Shown: positions 9,818 through 18,992, numbered from the stretch's first letter. The stretch is DNA of 64,000 nt from VXNJ01 sp965249595 (GCA_965249595.1 OZ252242.1:1-64000); one strand, 5' to 3'. Notes: generated by a model from the letters alone, not told the origin. Made by a program: numbers and translations.

Positions 9818-9844
9818 TACCTTCTTTTATTAACCAATCACTCC

Positions 9845-9872
9845 CGGGTTTGCGCCGCTGGCCGCAAACCCG
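9845..9872. other. Perfect intercistronic stem-loop
   Basis: CGGGTTTGCG (9845-9854) and CGCAAACCCG (9863-9872) form a perfect 10-bp stem with an 8-nt loop between two duplicated sulfatase-like genes. It is followed by CCCC rather than a T run, so it looks like an mRNA-stabilising or attenuating hairpin rather than a classic terminator. Confidence 0.6.
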
Positions 9873-9898
9873 CCCCTTACCCGAATTTAGGAGTTGCA

Positions 9899-11374
9899 AT
9901 GAACGTAATCCTGATCATGAACGACACCTTGCGCTACGACCACGTCGGCGCCAACGGAAACCCCTGGATTTCGACACCGAATTTGGATCGGTTTGCAGCC
10001 GAATCGGCGGTTTTTGACAACAACCATCTCTGCTCGTTTCCCACCGTGCCCAATCGTCACGAGATGCTTAAAGGTCGCCATGGAGCACCATTCCAGGCGT
10101 GGCGCCCACTTGAGTGGGGGCTGATGACCCTGCCCAAGGCGCTGCGGCTGGCCGGCTATGAAACCATGCTCATACACGACACCCCGCACCTGGCCAATTT
10201 CGGTTTCGGCTTCGACCGCCCTTTCTCGGGCTGGGAATTTATTCGCGGCAACGAAGCCGATCGCTGGCGCACCGACCACTTTTCGGAGTTGAAGATCCCG
10301 GGCGACCGCCAATTCCAGCTTGACCAGATGCTCACCCACGAGTTCCGCAATTACCGGCACATGCACCAGGAAGAGGATCAATGCGTTGCCCGGGTGATGA
10401 ACGCGGCCTGCGAATGGCTTGACCACAACGCCGGCCATGAGAACTTCTTCCTCTGGGTCGACTCATTCGACCCGCATGAACCATGGGATCCACCGCAGCA
10501 CTACGTCGACATGTACGATCCCGGTTATGAGGGGCCCAAGATCACCTGGCCGGCGTTCGGTGAGATTGCCGACGCATTCACTGAAGCCGAAAAAACCAAC
10601 GTCAAGGCCCTCTATGCCGGCGAGGTAACGATGGCCGACCGCTGGATTGGGCGGGTGCTGGAGAAGGTGGATGATCTTGGACTGCGTGATAACACCGCCG
10701 TAATCATCATGTCCGACCACGGATTTGATTTCTTCGAACACGGCTACATCGGCAAACGGGCAATATATCCCGAAGTGATCCGCACCGTCCAGATGGTGCG
10801 GATGCCAGATGGCGCCGGGGCCGGCGAGAGGATTTCGGAACTCACCCAGCATCCCGACTTCGCCCCCTCGGTGTTTGAATTGACCGGCGTGGAAGCGCCC
10901 GCCGAAATGGACATGCAGGGACGCTCCTGGTTACCCCTGATCGTCGGTGGCGACTATGAACCGCGCAGCGTGACGGTATCTGGCAACGGCCCGGCCTACC
11001 TGGCTGAAACCAACCCCTTCGCCAAAGCGCTACAGGGGCGCTTTACCGGGTGGATGCAATTGCAGGTAACCGACGGACGCTGGTGGCTGTTAGATCACGT
11101 CAACCCCGAGGTGCGCGAACTCTATGACGTTGTGGCGGACCCGCTTACGCAAGACAACCTCTACGACCGCGAAGAAGCCCAATACCGTCGACTGCATGAC
11201 GAGCTTGTCGCCTTCCTGGTCCAATCCGGCGCCCCCGACTGGGCTATCAAACTCTGGCGCGACGGGCCCGAGGGCATCAGCACCGATCTGGCCATACCGA
11301 TGTTTGCTCCGGAAATAGTTCCCGATGGATTCCCGATGAACACCGTGCGGCCCGGAAAAATCATCCGCGGGTGA
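9899..11374 (+). CDS. Sulfatase-fold hydrolase with Thr at the nucleophile position
   Basis: 491 residues, no signal peptide, AGGAG site 5 nt before the ATG. Seen: IMNDTLRYDHVGANGN, SFPTVPNRHEMLKGRHG, DSFDPHEPWDPPQHYVDMYDPGYEGP and MSDHGFDFFEHG. Thr49 (ACC at 10043-10045) replaces the catalytic Cys/Ser of sulfatases. One C-terminal metal-site residue also differs from its paralogue: DHGF here, DHGH there. It is a tandem paralogue of 8339-9817, sharing the Thr, the DPHEPWDPP loop and the same gene length, so the Thr is a lineage feature and not a random mutation. Likely a phosphodiesterase-like or unusual ester hydrolase for sugar decorations. Confidence 0.82.
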   Translation: MNVILIMNDTLRYDHVGANGNPWISTPNLDRFAAESAVFDNNHLCSFPTVPNRHEMLKGRHGAPFQAWRPLEWGLMTLPKALRLAGYETMLIHDTPHLANFGFGFDRPFSGWEFIRGNEADRWRTDHFSELKIPGDRQFQLDQMLTHEFRNYRHMHQEEDQCVARVMNAACEWLDHNAGHENFFLWVDSFDPHEPWDPPQHYVDMYDPGYEGPKITWPAFGEIADAFTEAEKTNVKALYAGEVTMADRWIGRVLEKVDDLGLRDNTAVIIMSDHGFDFFEHGYIGKRAIYPEVIRTVQMVRMPDGAGAGERISELTQHPDFAPSVFELTGVEAPAEMDMQGRSWLPLIVGGDYEPRSVTVSGNGPAYLAETNPFAKALQGRFTGWMQLQVTDGRWWLLDHVNPEVRELYDVVADPLTQDNLYDREEAQYRRLHDELVAFLVQSGAPDWAIKLWRDGPEGISTDLAIPMFAPEIVPDGFPMNTVRPGKIIRG

Positions 11375-11405
11375 TAAGCGGCGAGCCAATTTAAGGGGAG
11401 CCTCG

Positions 11406-12893
11406 ATGCGCATCATCTATTTCGATATTGACTCATTGCGCCAGCAACATCTGGGTTGCTACGGTTACAGCCGACCGACCTCGCCCACGGTCGACGCGAT
11501 TGCCGCCGATGGCGTTAGGTTTGAAGGTTGCTACGGGTCGGACCTGCCCTGCAATCCATCGCGGGCGGCCCTGTTTTCAGGGCGCTTTGGCGTATTGAAC
11601 GGCGTTGTCGGGCACGACGGGCCGGCCCAGCACATGCGCTACCCCGGTGAAGGCCACCGTCACTACCCGGAGTGCCCGATGTTCATGCGCCATCTGCAGG
11701 CGGCCGGGTACAACACGGTTTCATTTTCCGGGTTCGCGCAGCGCCACCAGTCCTGGTGGTTCACGGCCGGGTTTACCGAATTCCACGGAAACAAATTGCC
11801 GGGTGGCCTGGAGATGGCCGATGACGTGAACGCCCATGTTGAACCGTGGCTGTCGCAGAACGCGGCCGAGGACGACTGGTTTCTTCATGTCAACTACTGG
11901 GACGTTCACCATCCCTATCGGGCGCCGGATCAATACTGGGACCAGATGAGTGCCGCCGGGCCGGGGCTTGAATGGCCCGACGATGAAAAGATTCGCGCCG
12001 ACTACGAGCGCTATTACGGACCGCGGACGGCCCGTGATTGGCAGCCGCCGGACATTTACCCGGGCGGTCAAGCCTCGCTCGATCGATTCCCGCGCATGCG
12101 CAGTTCAATTCGCAATCGCGAGGACCTGCAGGATTTCGTAGATGGCCACGACGCCGGAATGGCCTACGTTGACAGCGCGATTGCCCGGATCATCAATATC
12201 CTGCGCGCCCAGGGCGTCTATGAAGAAACGGCGATCATCATTTCATCCGATCACGGTGAATCGGTTGCCGAACAGGGCCTGTACTTTGAACACGGCAATG
12301 CCTCCGAAGGCACCGCCCACCAACCGCTGGTAATCCGCTGGCCGGGAGTGACGGAGTCTGCTCGCGGGCACGCGTATGACGGCCTGCTCTACCAGCTGGA
12401 CCTGGCCCCAACCGTCGCCGAACTGCTCGATCTTGAAATCCCCAGCGGTTGGAGCGGCGAGAGCTTCGCCACAGCGCTTCGCGGCCAGCCCTGGGAAGGT
12501 CGCGAGCACCTGGTCTGGGGCACCGGAATATTTAGCTTCCAGCGGGCCGTTCGCACCCGCAGGCACCTGTTTATTCGAACGCTGCACTCGGGCTGCTTCG
12601 CGCTCGAGCCAATTAGCCTGTTCGACATGGTCGATGATCCGCACCAGTTGAATAACATTTCCACGGAGGATCAATCGACGGCCGCCGCCCTTGACCACAA
12701 GTTGGCCAGTTGGTGGTCGGACCACTGCAACGGGCCGGGCAGTGTGCGCGATCCCTTCCAGGCCATGATGGATATATCACCGGATTGCTACGTGCCGCTC
12801 GACAAAGTGCTCAACTACCTCGACGGCCAGGGTCGCACGGCGCAGGCGCACGATTTGCGTGTGCGGCGCGGCCTGGTTGCCGCGGACTCCTAA
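11406..12893 (+). CDS. Sulfatase, family S1 type with CxPxR signature
   Basis: 495 residues, no signal peptide. It has a complete formylglycine signature, LPCNPSRAALFSGRFG, with Cys49 as the precursor. Metal sites are FDIDSLRQQHLGCYGY at the N-terminus and SSDHGESVAEQG in the C-terminal half. NYWDVHHPYRAPDQYW corresponds to the substrate-site loop. It needs a formylglycine-generating enzyme (Cys type), and no such gene is visible in the window. It ends in TAATG, overlapping the start of the DsbA-like gene, so the two are translationally coupled. It is closer to 15049-16524 than to the three Thr-type paralogues. Confidence 0.9.
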   Translation: MRIIYFDIDSLRQQHLGCYGYSRPTSPTVDAIAADGVRFEGCYGSDLPCNPSRAALFSGRFGVLNGVVGHDGPAQHMRYPGEGHRHYPECPMFMRHLQAAGYNTVSFSGFAQRHQSWWFTAGFTEFHGNKLPGGLEMADDVNAHVEPWLSQNAAEDDWFLHVNYWDVHHPYRAPDQYWDQMSAAGPGLEWPDDEKIRADYERYYGPRTARDWQPPDIYPGGQASLDRFPRMRSSIRNREDLQDFVDGHDAGMAYVDSAIARIINILRAQGVYEETAIIISSDHGESVAEQGLYFEHGNASEGTAHQPLVIRWPGVTESARGHAYDGLLYQLDLAPTVAELLDLEIPSGWSGESFATALRGQPWEGREHLVWGTGIFSFQRAVRTRRHLFIRTLHSGCFALEPISLFDMVDDPHQLNNISTEDQSTAAALDHKLASWWSDHCNGPGSVRDPFQAMMDISPDCYVPLDKVLNYLDGQGRTAQAHDLRVRRGLVAADS

Positions 12894-13786
12894 TGGCCCG
12901 ACGCTCCGATGCTCACCGCCGGCGCCAGCGCCGGATGGCCGAAGCGCATTCGGCCCAGGCCCAGGCGATTGAAGCGATCGCCGCCGATCTGACCGTTGAA
13001 GATGGTGAATCAACCGGTCGACGGCCGCTGCGACGGCGCGACGTTCTCGTCGGGGCCGCCGCGGGTCTGGGATTTGGCGGCCTGTTGTCGGGGCTGAATT
13101 GGTTTGACGCCCAATCGCGGATCGACGACGAGGGCACCGCCGAAATCTCAGCCGATTCTGCGCCGCCTGCCGCTGCCGATAGCGAGGCGGTAATCGATTC
13201 GCCGGTCGCCGCGTTTGAGGCCCAGAATCCTTCCGAATTGGAGGGCCATCGGATTGCTTCCCTCTCCCACCGTCTGGGCGAGATTTCAGCCCCGGTATTG
13301 CTGGTCGAATACTTCTCCTACACCTGCCCCCACTGCGCAACCTATGAAGCCCTGATCGAGCCGCAGTTGATCGAGACCTTCGTCGACGCCGGCAAGGTCC
13401 TAATGGTGGCCCGCCATCGGCCGTTCGGCAGCGATGCAATAAACGGGTCGCGGGTCGCAATCGCCGCCGCCCAGCAGGATCCAGCGGCATTCTGGCCCAT
13501 GCATTCGCTGCTGTTTGAAAGGATCGGCCCAATGGCCGAAAACGGGTACGACTGGGAAGACTTCGGCCCGCTGGGCGAAGAGCTCGGACTCGACGGGGAG
13601 CTGCTGGTCAGCGCCGCCCAATCCGACGCCGCTTCCAACCTGCTCCAGGCGAACCTGGCCGAAGCCGGCAACTTGGACGTCAACGCAACGCCCACTTTTT
13701 TCATCAACGGTGAGCGCAAAATTGGCGCCGGATCCCTCGACGAATTCATCAGCGAACTAAATTCAGCCGTGGCCGCAGCCACATGA
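12893..13786 (+). CDS. DsbA-like thiol:disulfide oxidoreductase, exported
   Basis: Thioredoxin-fold protein that forms disulfides outside the membrane. The active site CPHC sits in FSYTCPHCATYEAL, and the cis-Pro loop is NATPTFFING. Before these, a long N-terminal region has a twin-arginine-like stretch RRRDVLVGAAAGLGFGGLLSG that should be an export signal or anchor, after a basic 40-residue leader. A longer open frame begins at 12710 inside the sulfatase gene. The ATG at 12893 is chosen because it overlaps the sulfatase stop (TAATG) and removes that overlap. The 297-residue gene overlaps the VKOR gene by ATGA; DsbA and VKOR form a known redox pair. Confidence 0.9.
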   Translation: MARRSDAHRRRQRRMAEAHSAQAQAIEAIAADLTVEDGESTGRRPLRRRDVLVGAAAGLGFGGLLSGLNWFDAQSRIDDEGTAEISADSAPPAAADSEAVIDSPVAAFEAQNPSELEGHRIASLSHRLGEISAPVLLVEYFSYTCPHCATYEALIEPQLIETFVDAGKVLMVARHRPFGSDAINGSRVAIAAAQQDPAAFWPMHSLLFERIGPMAENGYDWEDFGPLGEELGLDGELLVSAAQSDAASNLLQANLAEAGNLDVNATPTFFINGERKIGAGSLDEFISELNSAVAAAT

Positions 13787-14226
13787 TGAGCTCCATCGAT
13801 TCGCCGTTTTGGCGCACCGTCATCCTGGTACTGGCATTGATCGGCCTGGCAATAGCCTCTTACCTGGTTATCACCGACATCAGCGGCGGCGAGGCTGTCT
13901 GCACCGCCGACGGATCCTGCGGGTCGGTCACCGGCAGCGCCTGGGGGGAGCTGTTCGGAGCGCCGGTGTCGCTGTTCGGCGCGATCGCTTACTTCGTTAT
14001 CACCCTGGCGGCGGCCAGCGAATTGCTGATCCCGGAGAAAGTGTGGCCCGATTCGTCGTTGGCGCAGGTTCTGCTCACCGCTACCGGATTGACGTTCTCA
14101 ATCTACCTGACGGTCGTTGCCGCAACTCAGATCGGTTCCTTCTGCATCTGGTGCCTGGGTTCGCTGGCAATAATGGCGGCCCTGTTCTCGCTAAGCCTGG
14201 GCCGCGCACTGCGCCATTCAGTTTGA
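13783..14226 (+). CDS. VKOR family protein (disulfide bond generator)
   Basis: Integral membrane protein of 147 residues with four or five hydrophobic segments. In bacteria VKOR homologues reoxidise DsbA and pass the electrons to quinone. Seen: the loop cysteines in VCTADGSCGSVTGSAWG and the membrane CxxC in FCIWCLGSLAIM, matching the family layout. It overlaps the DsbA-like gene by ATGA, which supports a DsbA/VKOR oxidation pair. Menaquinone made with the help of MenG (37517-38248) is the likely electron acceptor. Confidence 0.9.
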   Translation: MMSSIDSPFWRTVILVLALIGLAIASYLVITDISGGEAVCTADGSCGSVTGSAWGELFGAPVSLFGAIAYFVITLAAASELLIPEKVWPDSSLAQVLLTATGLTFSIYLTVVAATQIGSFCIWCLGSLAIMAALFSLSLGRALRHSV

Positions 14227-14271
14227 AGCGGGTAATCCGGGTCTGATGACCTCGAGCCTGCCGGCGGCGAT

Positions 14272-15036
14272 TTAGATGTTGCCGACCGAGAGAGCTCCGT
14301 CAACGCGCAATTCCAGTCCGGAGACGGCGTCGGAATCATCGCTGGCTAAGTAGAGGGCGGCCTTGGCCACCTGGTCGGTGGTGATCAGCTGGCCGCTGGG
14401 AACCCGGGCGAGCAATTCTTCCAAAGGCATGCGCGATCCCGAACCGGCCGCGCTCCAAAACAGCGCGGTGTCGGCGTAACCGGGCAGGATTGAGTTGACG
14501 CGGATCCCGTGCGGGGCCCATTCTTCGGCCAATACCGAAGTCGTCATGACCACGCCCGCCTTGGCGGCGCAATAGGCGGCGCGCTTGGGAATCGCCCGGT
14601 AGCCGGCGACCGAGGCCATATTGATGATCCGACCGCCCTCGCCTTGTTCGATCATTCGCCGGCCGGCAAACTGGGCTCCGAAAAACACCGCGCACAGGTT
14701 TATGTCAATCATGCGGCGATATTCTGACTCGACCACATCTTCAGACGCCCTGCCTCCGCCGATACCGGCATTGCCGACCCAAATGTCAATTCGGCCAAAC
14801 CGACCAACGATTGCGTCAACGAATCCGGACAGTGCTTCGTTGTCGGTCACATCGGCCAGCACCGCCAGCGCCTCGCCGCCTTGCGACTCGATCTCCTCAA
14901 CAACCGCCTGAGCTGCCGATTCGTTGATGTCGCAAATGGCGATGCGGGCGCCCTCGGCGGCGAATCGATGGGCAATCGCCTTGCCAAAGCCGTCGCCGCC
15001 GCCGGTAATTCCGGCAACCAGTCCCTCCAGTTTCAT
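14272..15036 (-). CDS. Short-chain dehydrogenase/reductase
   Basis: NAD(P)-dependent classical SDR, 254 residues. Seen: the cofactor motif GITGGGDGFGKAIAHRF, VGNAGIGGG (NAG motif), the catalytic Ser in MASVAGY, and Tyr/Lys in AAYCAAKAG. An Asp at the end of beta 2 (CDIN) suggests NAD rather than NADP. It reads toward the VKOR gene (45-nt convergent gap) and sits 12 nt downstream of the sulfatase at 15049-16524, so it is probably the last gene of that minus-strand unit. Substrate unknown, plausibly a sugar or hydroxy acid. Confidence 0.9.
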   Translation of the reverse strand: MKLEGLVAGITGGGDGFGKAIAHRFAAEGARIAICDINESAAQAVVEEIESQGGEALAVLADVTDNEALSGFVDAIVGRFGRIDIWVGNAGIGGGRASEDVVESEYRRMIDINLCAVFFGAQFAGRRMIEQGEGGRIINMASVAGYRAIPKRAAYCAAKAGVVMTTSVLAEEWAPHGIRVNSILPGYADTALFWSAAGSGSRMPLEELLARVPSGQLITTDQVAKAALYLASDDSDAVSGLELRVDGALSVGNI

Positions 15037-15048
15037 ATCCGAACTTCC

Positions 15049-16524
15049 TTAGCTTTCACGCCATTCCGGCCAGTTGGCCAAGCGCTGTGTGATCCGTTCA
15101 CCTACCTCGCCGCGACCCTGCCGATCGAGGAACCCGAGCCAGTAGTCCAAGGGGATGTATTTGAACGGCCCGGTTTCGATCACCTGGGCCAAAGGATCAC
15201 CGGGGTGGCCGGGTCGGCCGGCGTGGTGATGGGTCCATTCGACGAGTTGATGATCCAGCTGGGCTACGACTTCCGGTTGGTCCTTGGCCATGTTGCGGGT
15301 CTGGCGAGGATCGGCGAGCATGTCGTAGAGGGTGAGCGGCGGATAGTCAAACAGGCCCGGGTGATAGGTGCGGGTGAGCAGCCAGCGCTCGTTGCGAACC
15401 GACCGTTGGCACGCGTATAGACCATGAGAGAGCACCAGGTGATCGCGGCTGACATAGTCATCGACCCCGGCCTGGCCGCCGAGCAAAGGCGCCACGCTCG
15501 TCCCGTCCCAGCCGTCCTGGGCCGGGATTCCCGCCAATTGGCAAAGGGTCGGGGCGATGTCGAGGCTGTAGACAAAGTCGTCACTTACGCCTCCGGCGGC
15601 CTGGCCCGGCAGGGAGATGATCAGTGGTATGTGGTGCGGGGCTTCGTAGCCGTTGCAGTGATCACCATATATTCCCTGCTCGCCCTGCCCCTCGCCATGA
15701 TCGGCGGTAATGATTATGCAGGTGTCGTCTAGTACGTTTTGACGCTCCAGGACCTCCAGTAGTTGACCAATGTGATGGTCAACGTAGGCGATGGACCCGT
15801 CGTAGCCGTCGATCCATTCCTCGTAGTGGGACCGGTCGCTAAAAGGCCGATCGGACACCTTTCCGGTGGTGCGGTCGGGATAAGGATTTATCGCCGGCGG
15901 CGTAAAAGGTCCAGAGAGATCCTGCTGAGAGTCGAGGGTCGCCTGGTCCGGCCAATCGGGCGCGGGCTGGCCGGCGAAGCGATTCATCCATTCATCGGGC
16001 ACGCGGTAATTTCGGTGCGGATCCCAGTAGTTAACGTGCAGAAGCCAATCCTGGCCCTGACAGATTCGCTCAAGCAACGGCAGCGCCGCGGCGTTGACCT
16101 CGTCGGCGGTTTCGTTGCCCCGCTTGAGGGTGTGATGGTGGTATTCGCGAAATCCGGAAGTGTGCCAAAAGGCGTGGTGGCGATCGGCAAATGAACTCAC
16201 CGAGGCCGTGTAGTAACCGTGGCTTAGGAAGGTCCGGGCCATCGTCAATGTCAAACCGTGGCTCTGTTCACGGTGAATATCGGCCGACAGTCGGTACTGT
16301 GACCCCGGACCCCAGTGCGTGGCGACGCCGTTATTTATGCCGAACATACCGCCAAAGAGCGATGCGCGGCCGGGCACACAGGGGGAGTCCGATACGTAAC
16401 AGCGATCAAATCGGGTACCGCCGGCCGCCACCCGGTCGATGTTGGGCGATGTGTCGCGGTGGTAGCCATAGCAGCCCAGGTGGTCGGGGCGTTGTGAATC
16501 GATGTCAATTAGCAGGAAGCGCAC
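15049..16524 (-). CDS. Sulfatase, family S1 type with CxPxR signature
   Basis: 491 residues, cytoplasmic by lack of a signal peptide. Active-site block DSPCVPGRASLFGGMFG; metal sites LIDIDSQRPDHLGCYGY and TADHGEGQGEQG. The open frame extends to 16569, but a GTG at 16524 with GGGGG about 8 nt upstream is preferred. That start puts the Cys at residue 49, exactly as in its paralogue 11406-12893, and cuts the overlap with the upstream sulfatase to 20 nt. Substrate unknown. It needs formylglycine activation. Confidence 0.88.
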   Translation of the reverse strand: MRFLLIDIDSQRPDHLGCYGYHRDTSPNIDRVAAGGTRFDRCYVSDSPCVPGRASLFGGMFGINNGVATHWGPGSQYRLSADIHREQSHGLTLTMARTFLSHGYYTASVSSFADRHHAFWHTSGFREYHHHTLKRGNETADEVNAAALPLLERICQGQDWLLHVNYWDPHRNYRVPDEWMNRFAGQPAPDWPDQATLDSQQDLSGPFTPPAINPYPDRTTGKVSDRPFSDRSHYEEWIDGYDGSIAYVDHHIGQLLEVLERQNVLDDTCIIITADHGEGQGEQGIYGDHCNGYEAPHHIPLIISLPGQAAGGVSDDFVYSLDIAPTLCQLAGIPAQDGWDGTSVAPLLGGQAGVDDYVSRDHLVLSHGLYACQRSVRNERWLLTRTYHPGLFDYPPLTLYDMLADPRQTRNMAKDQPEVVAQLDHQLVEWTHHHAGRPGHPGDPLAQVIETGPFKYIPLDYWLGFLDRQGRGEVGERITQRLANWPEWRES

Positions 16525-17956
16525 TTCGGGCACCCCCAATCCGCGAATCCTTATCCCAGGGAACCACATCGCTGGTCGACAAAAGCCAGTTGAGCAGGCG
16601 GTCGGTCAATTCAGCCCGCAGATCCTGGTGGGCCGGTGAATCTATCAGGTTGACCTGCTCGCCGGGATCGGATACCAGGTCGTAGAGTTCGTCACGATCG
16701 CGCAAGCGGCGGACGTATTTGTGCGACTCGGTGCGAATTGCCGCAGCCTTGGCCACCGAATCGGGGTTGTCGGTCTGGATGCGCCCTTTCTGGTAATAGA
16801 CGTGGTCGGAACTGAAGCTGTTCCACTTCATCTCGACCGCCTGGTCTTCGTAGTAGTGATGACCGCCCTCCACAAACACCGCGTCCTTATTTGAGGCCCG
16901 CTCCCTGCGAATCAACGGCAACAGGCTGTCACCGAAGTGGTCATGGCCGGCCGTAATCCCGGCGATGTCGAGGATTGTGGGCGTTAGGTCCAGCGTTTCG
17001 GCGAGGGCCGGAATCATCACCGTACGCTCGTTGGTCGGGAGCTTGATGGTCAACGGGACCCGCAGCAGGACATCTTCGAACCCGCTGGGCCATTTCTCAA
17101 CCAGACCGTAATCGCCAGCGTAGTCGCCGTGGTCGGAGAAGAACAGGACCGCTGCATCGTCCCATTGGCCGTGGTTCTCCATTGCCGTTCGTATCTCGCC
17201 AAATTGATCGTCAAGCCGTGTGCACATCCCCCAGTACGTGGCGATCAATTCGCGCCAATTCTCATCATCGAACCGGTCCAGTCCGTAGGATTTATGCATT
17301 TCGTCATGGTGAATCGGCCCGTCGGGGCGGGGCGGCATCGGCGAAGGAATCTTGGACCGGTCGTGCAGCGAGAAGTAGGGTTCCTCCACCCAGTACGGGC
17401 AGTGCGGAAATATCAGGGGTAAATATAAGCACCATGGCTCCGGTGGATCAGACGCCAGGAACTCCAGCGCTCCATCAATCCACTGTCGGTCGGCGTCGTT
17501 TGAATGGTCATCCGGCCGGCGGCCGAAGTAGAAGCTGCGGAACCGATAGTCATCGGATTCCCAGGGGTTGGCCGTAAATTTGCGGTAGTCGATTACGGCT
17601 TCGCCGGCGTGAGAGATGCTGTCGGGAAAGGACTCTTGCGCCAGGAGGTCGTTCTTACCCCACATCTCCACGTGATAACCGGCCGACTTTAGATATTTAA
17701 AGACGTTGGGTTGATGTGGTCTGAGCATGTGCCAGAGCGTGCGATGGCCCGCCACATGGGGCGGCCATCCGGTGAACATGCAAATGCGCGAGGGGGTGCA
17801 AACGGTGTGATTTACAAAAAAATTGGAGAAGGGTGCGAAATCATTGGCAAACCGGTCAAAATTCGGCGTGTTGATCACGCCGTTGCCTGCATAGCCCACG
17901 CAATCCCAACGCATTTCATCGGGCATGAAGATGACGATGTTGGGTTGCTTGGCCAT
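16505..17956 (-). CDS. Sulfatase, family S1 type with CxPxR signature
   Basis: 483 residues, no signal peptide. FGly signature HTVCTPSRICMFTG with Cys53; metal sites IFMPDEMRWDCVGY and FFSDHGDYAGDYG. PLIFPHCPYWVEEPY is the substrate-side loop of the arylsulfatase/choline-sulfatase-like branch. It is the first gene of a minus-strand unit (two sulfatases and an SDR) and is divergent from the TolB-like gene. Its end overlaps the next sulfatase by 20 nt, suggesting coupled translation. Confidence 0.9.
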   Translation of the reverse strand: MAKQPNIVIFMPDEMRWDCVGYAGNGVINTPNFDRFANDFAPFSNFFVNHTVCTPSRICMFTGWPPHVAGHRTLWHMLRPHQPNVFKYLKSAGYHVEMWGKNDLLAQESFPDSISHAGEAVIDYRKFTANPWESDDYRFRSFYFGRRPDDHSNDADRQWIDGALEFLASDPPEPWCLYLPLIFPHCPYWVEEPYFSLHDRSKIPSPMPPRPDGPIHHDEMHKSYGLDRFDDENWRELIATYWGMCTRLDDQFGEIRTAMENHGQWDDAAVLFFSDHGDYAGDYGLVEKWPSGFEDVLLRVPLTIKLPTNERTVMIPALAETLDLTPTILDIAGITAGHDHFGDSLLPLIRRERASNKDAVFVEGGHHYYEDQAVEMKWNSFSSDHVYYQKGRIQTDNPDSVAKAAAIRTESHKYVRRLRDRDELYDLVSDPGEQVNLIDSPAHQDLRAELTDRLLNWLLSTSDVVPWDKDSRIGGARSALPAN

Positions 17957-18030
17957 GCGTGAACGCCCGATCCTGTCGATTGAAGCTCTTTACCGCCGAC
18001 CGATGCCGCACGGCTACTTTTCAGAATAGA

Positions 18031-18978
18031 TTGCCCACCCTGCGCCAGACCCGAATCATCGTCATTGCCCTGGCCCTGGCGGCCCTGGGATTGGCATCCT
18101 GTCAACCGCTGGAGAGCCCGTCACGCGCCGGGCAGCCGGTGGATTTCCCTTACATCGCTGATTGGCAAGTACTGGGCGACCGCAGCCTGTTATTTCGATC
18201 CAACATCGATGGTGATTGGGAGATTTATCTACTCAACGGCCGTGGCCGTCAGTTGATCCGAATAACCGATGACCGCAGTCACAACCGCTATGCCGACGCT
18301 TCGCCGGACGGGAGATGGGTGATTTTTTCCTCCAACATAGACGGCGGCGATTTTGACCTTTTCCAGGTTCGCATCGACGGGACACAGCTATCGCAAATTA
18401 CCGCCAACGACCTGGAGGACTATTCGCCCTCCTATTCGCCGGACGGGCGGCGAATCGCATTTGAGCGCGACGTCGACTATTTCCAGATCTTTGAACTGGT
18501 GCTTGATTCGGGCGCCGAACGCCAGCTGACCGACTACCCCCACCATTCCTACGCCCCCGAATGGGCTGCCACCGGCGATCGCCTGGCCTTCTTTGCCAAT
18601 CGGGACGGTGACTTTGACCTGTTTAGTATCTCGCTGGATGGCGAGGACATTCAAAAAATCGTCGACACGCCGGCCTTCGCTCAATTTCCCGATTACAACC
18701 CGGTTCGCGACCTGCTCGCCTTTGAGGCCATCGCCAACGGCGAATGGGATGTCTGGACGACCGCACCAAATTTGGCGCCAATCAGGTTGACCGGTCCCGG
18801 TGGAGATGACCGCGATCCCGATTTTTCACCCGATGGCGAACAGATTGCCTTCTCGCGCCAAGATGGCGAAAGCGTGGACATCTACGTGATGGCCAACGAC
18901 GGGTCAAACGCCCGATTGCTGCTCGCTACGCCAGGCAGCGATTACCAGCCGGTCTGGCTAAAGCCGGGCACCGAATAA
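18031..18978 (+). CDS. TolB-like beta-propeller lipoprotein (PD40 repeats)
   Basis: Surface lipoprotein with about six PD40/WD40-like blades, each carrying a form of SPDGRxIxFxS (for example ASPDGRWVIFSS, YSPDGRRIAFER, FSPDGEQIAFSR). The N-terminus is hydrophobic and ends in the lipobox LASC. A GTG at 17959 is open but would leave 2 nt to the divergent sulfatase and a charged leader. The in-frame TTG at 18031 yields a standard lipoprotein signal, so it is preferred, although its ribosome site is weak. Role unknown; such propellers often bind carbohydrates or partner proteins. Confidence 0.8.
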   Translation: MPTLRQTRIIVIALALAALGLASCQPLESPSRAGQPVDFPYIADWQVLGDRSLLFRSNIDGDWEIYLLNGRGRQLIRITDDRSHNRYADASPDGRWVIFSSNIDGGDFDLFQVRIDGTQLSQITANDLEDYSPSYSPDGRRIAFERDVDYFQIFELVLDSGAERQLTDYPHHSYAPEWAATGDRLAFFANRDGDFDLFSISLDGEDIQKIVDTPAFAQFPDYNPVRDLLAFEAIANGEWDVWTTAPNLAPIRLTGPGGDDRDPDFSPDGEQIAFSRQDGESVDIYVMANDGSNARLLLATPGSDYQPVWLKPGTE

Positions 18979-18992
18979 GGCGATCTGAGAAC

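Noticed and set aside
12777..13532. A 251-codon antisense frame over the DsbA-like gene
   Set aside because: Very high Arg/Pro content and no ribosome site; the plus-strand DsbA reading has an active site and clear export signal.
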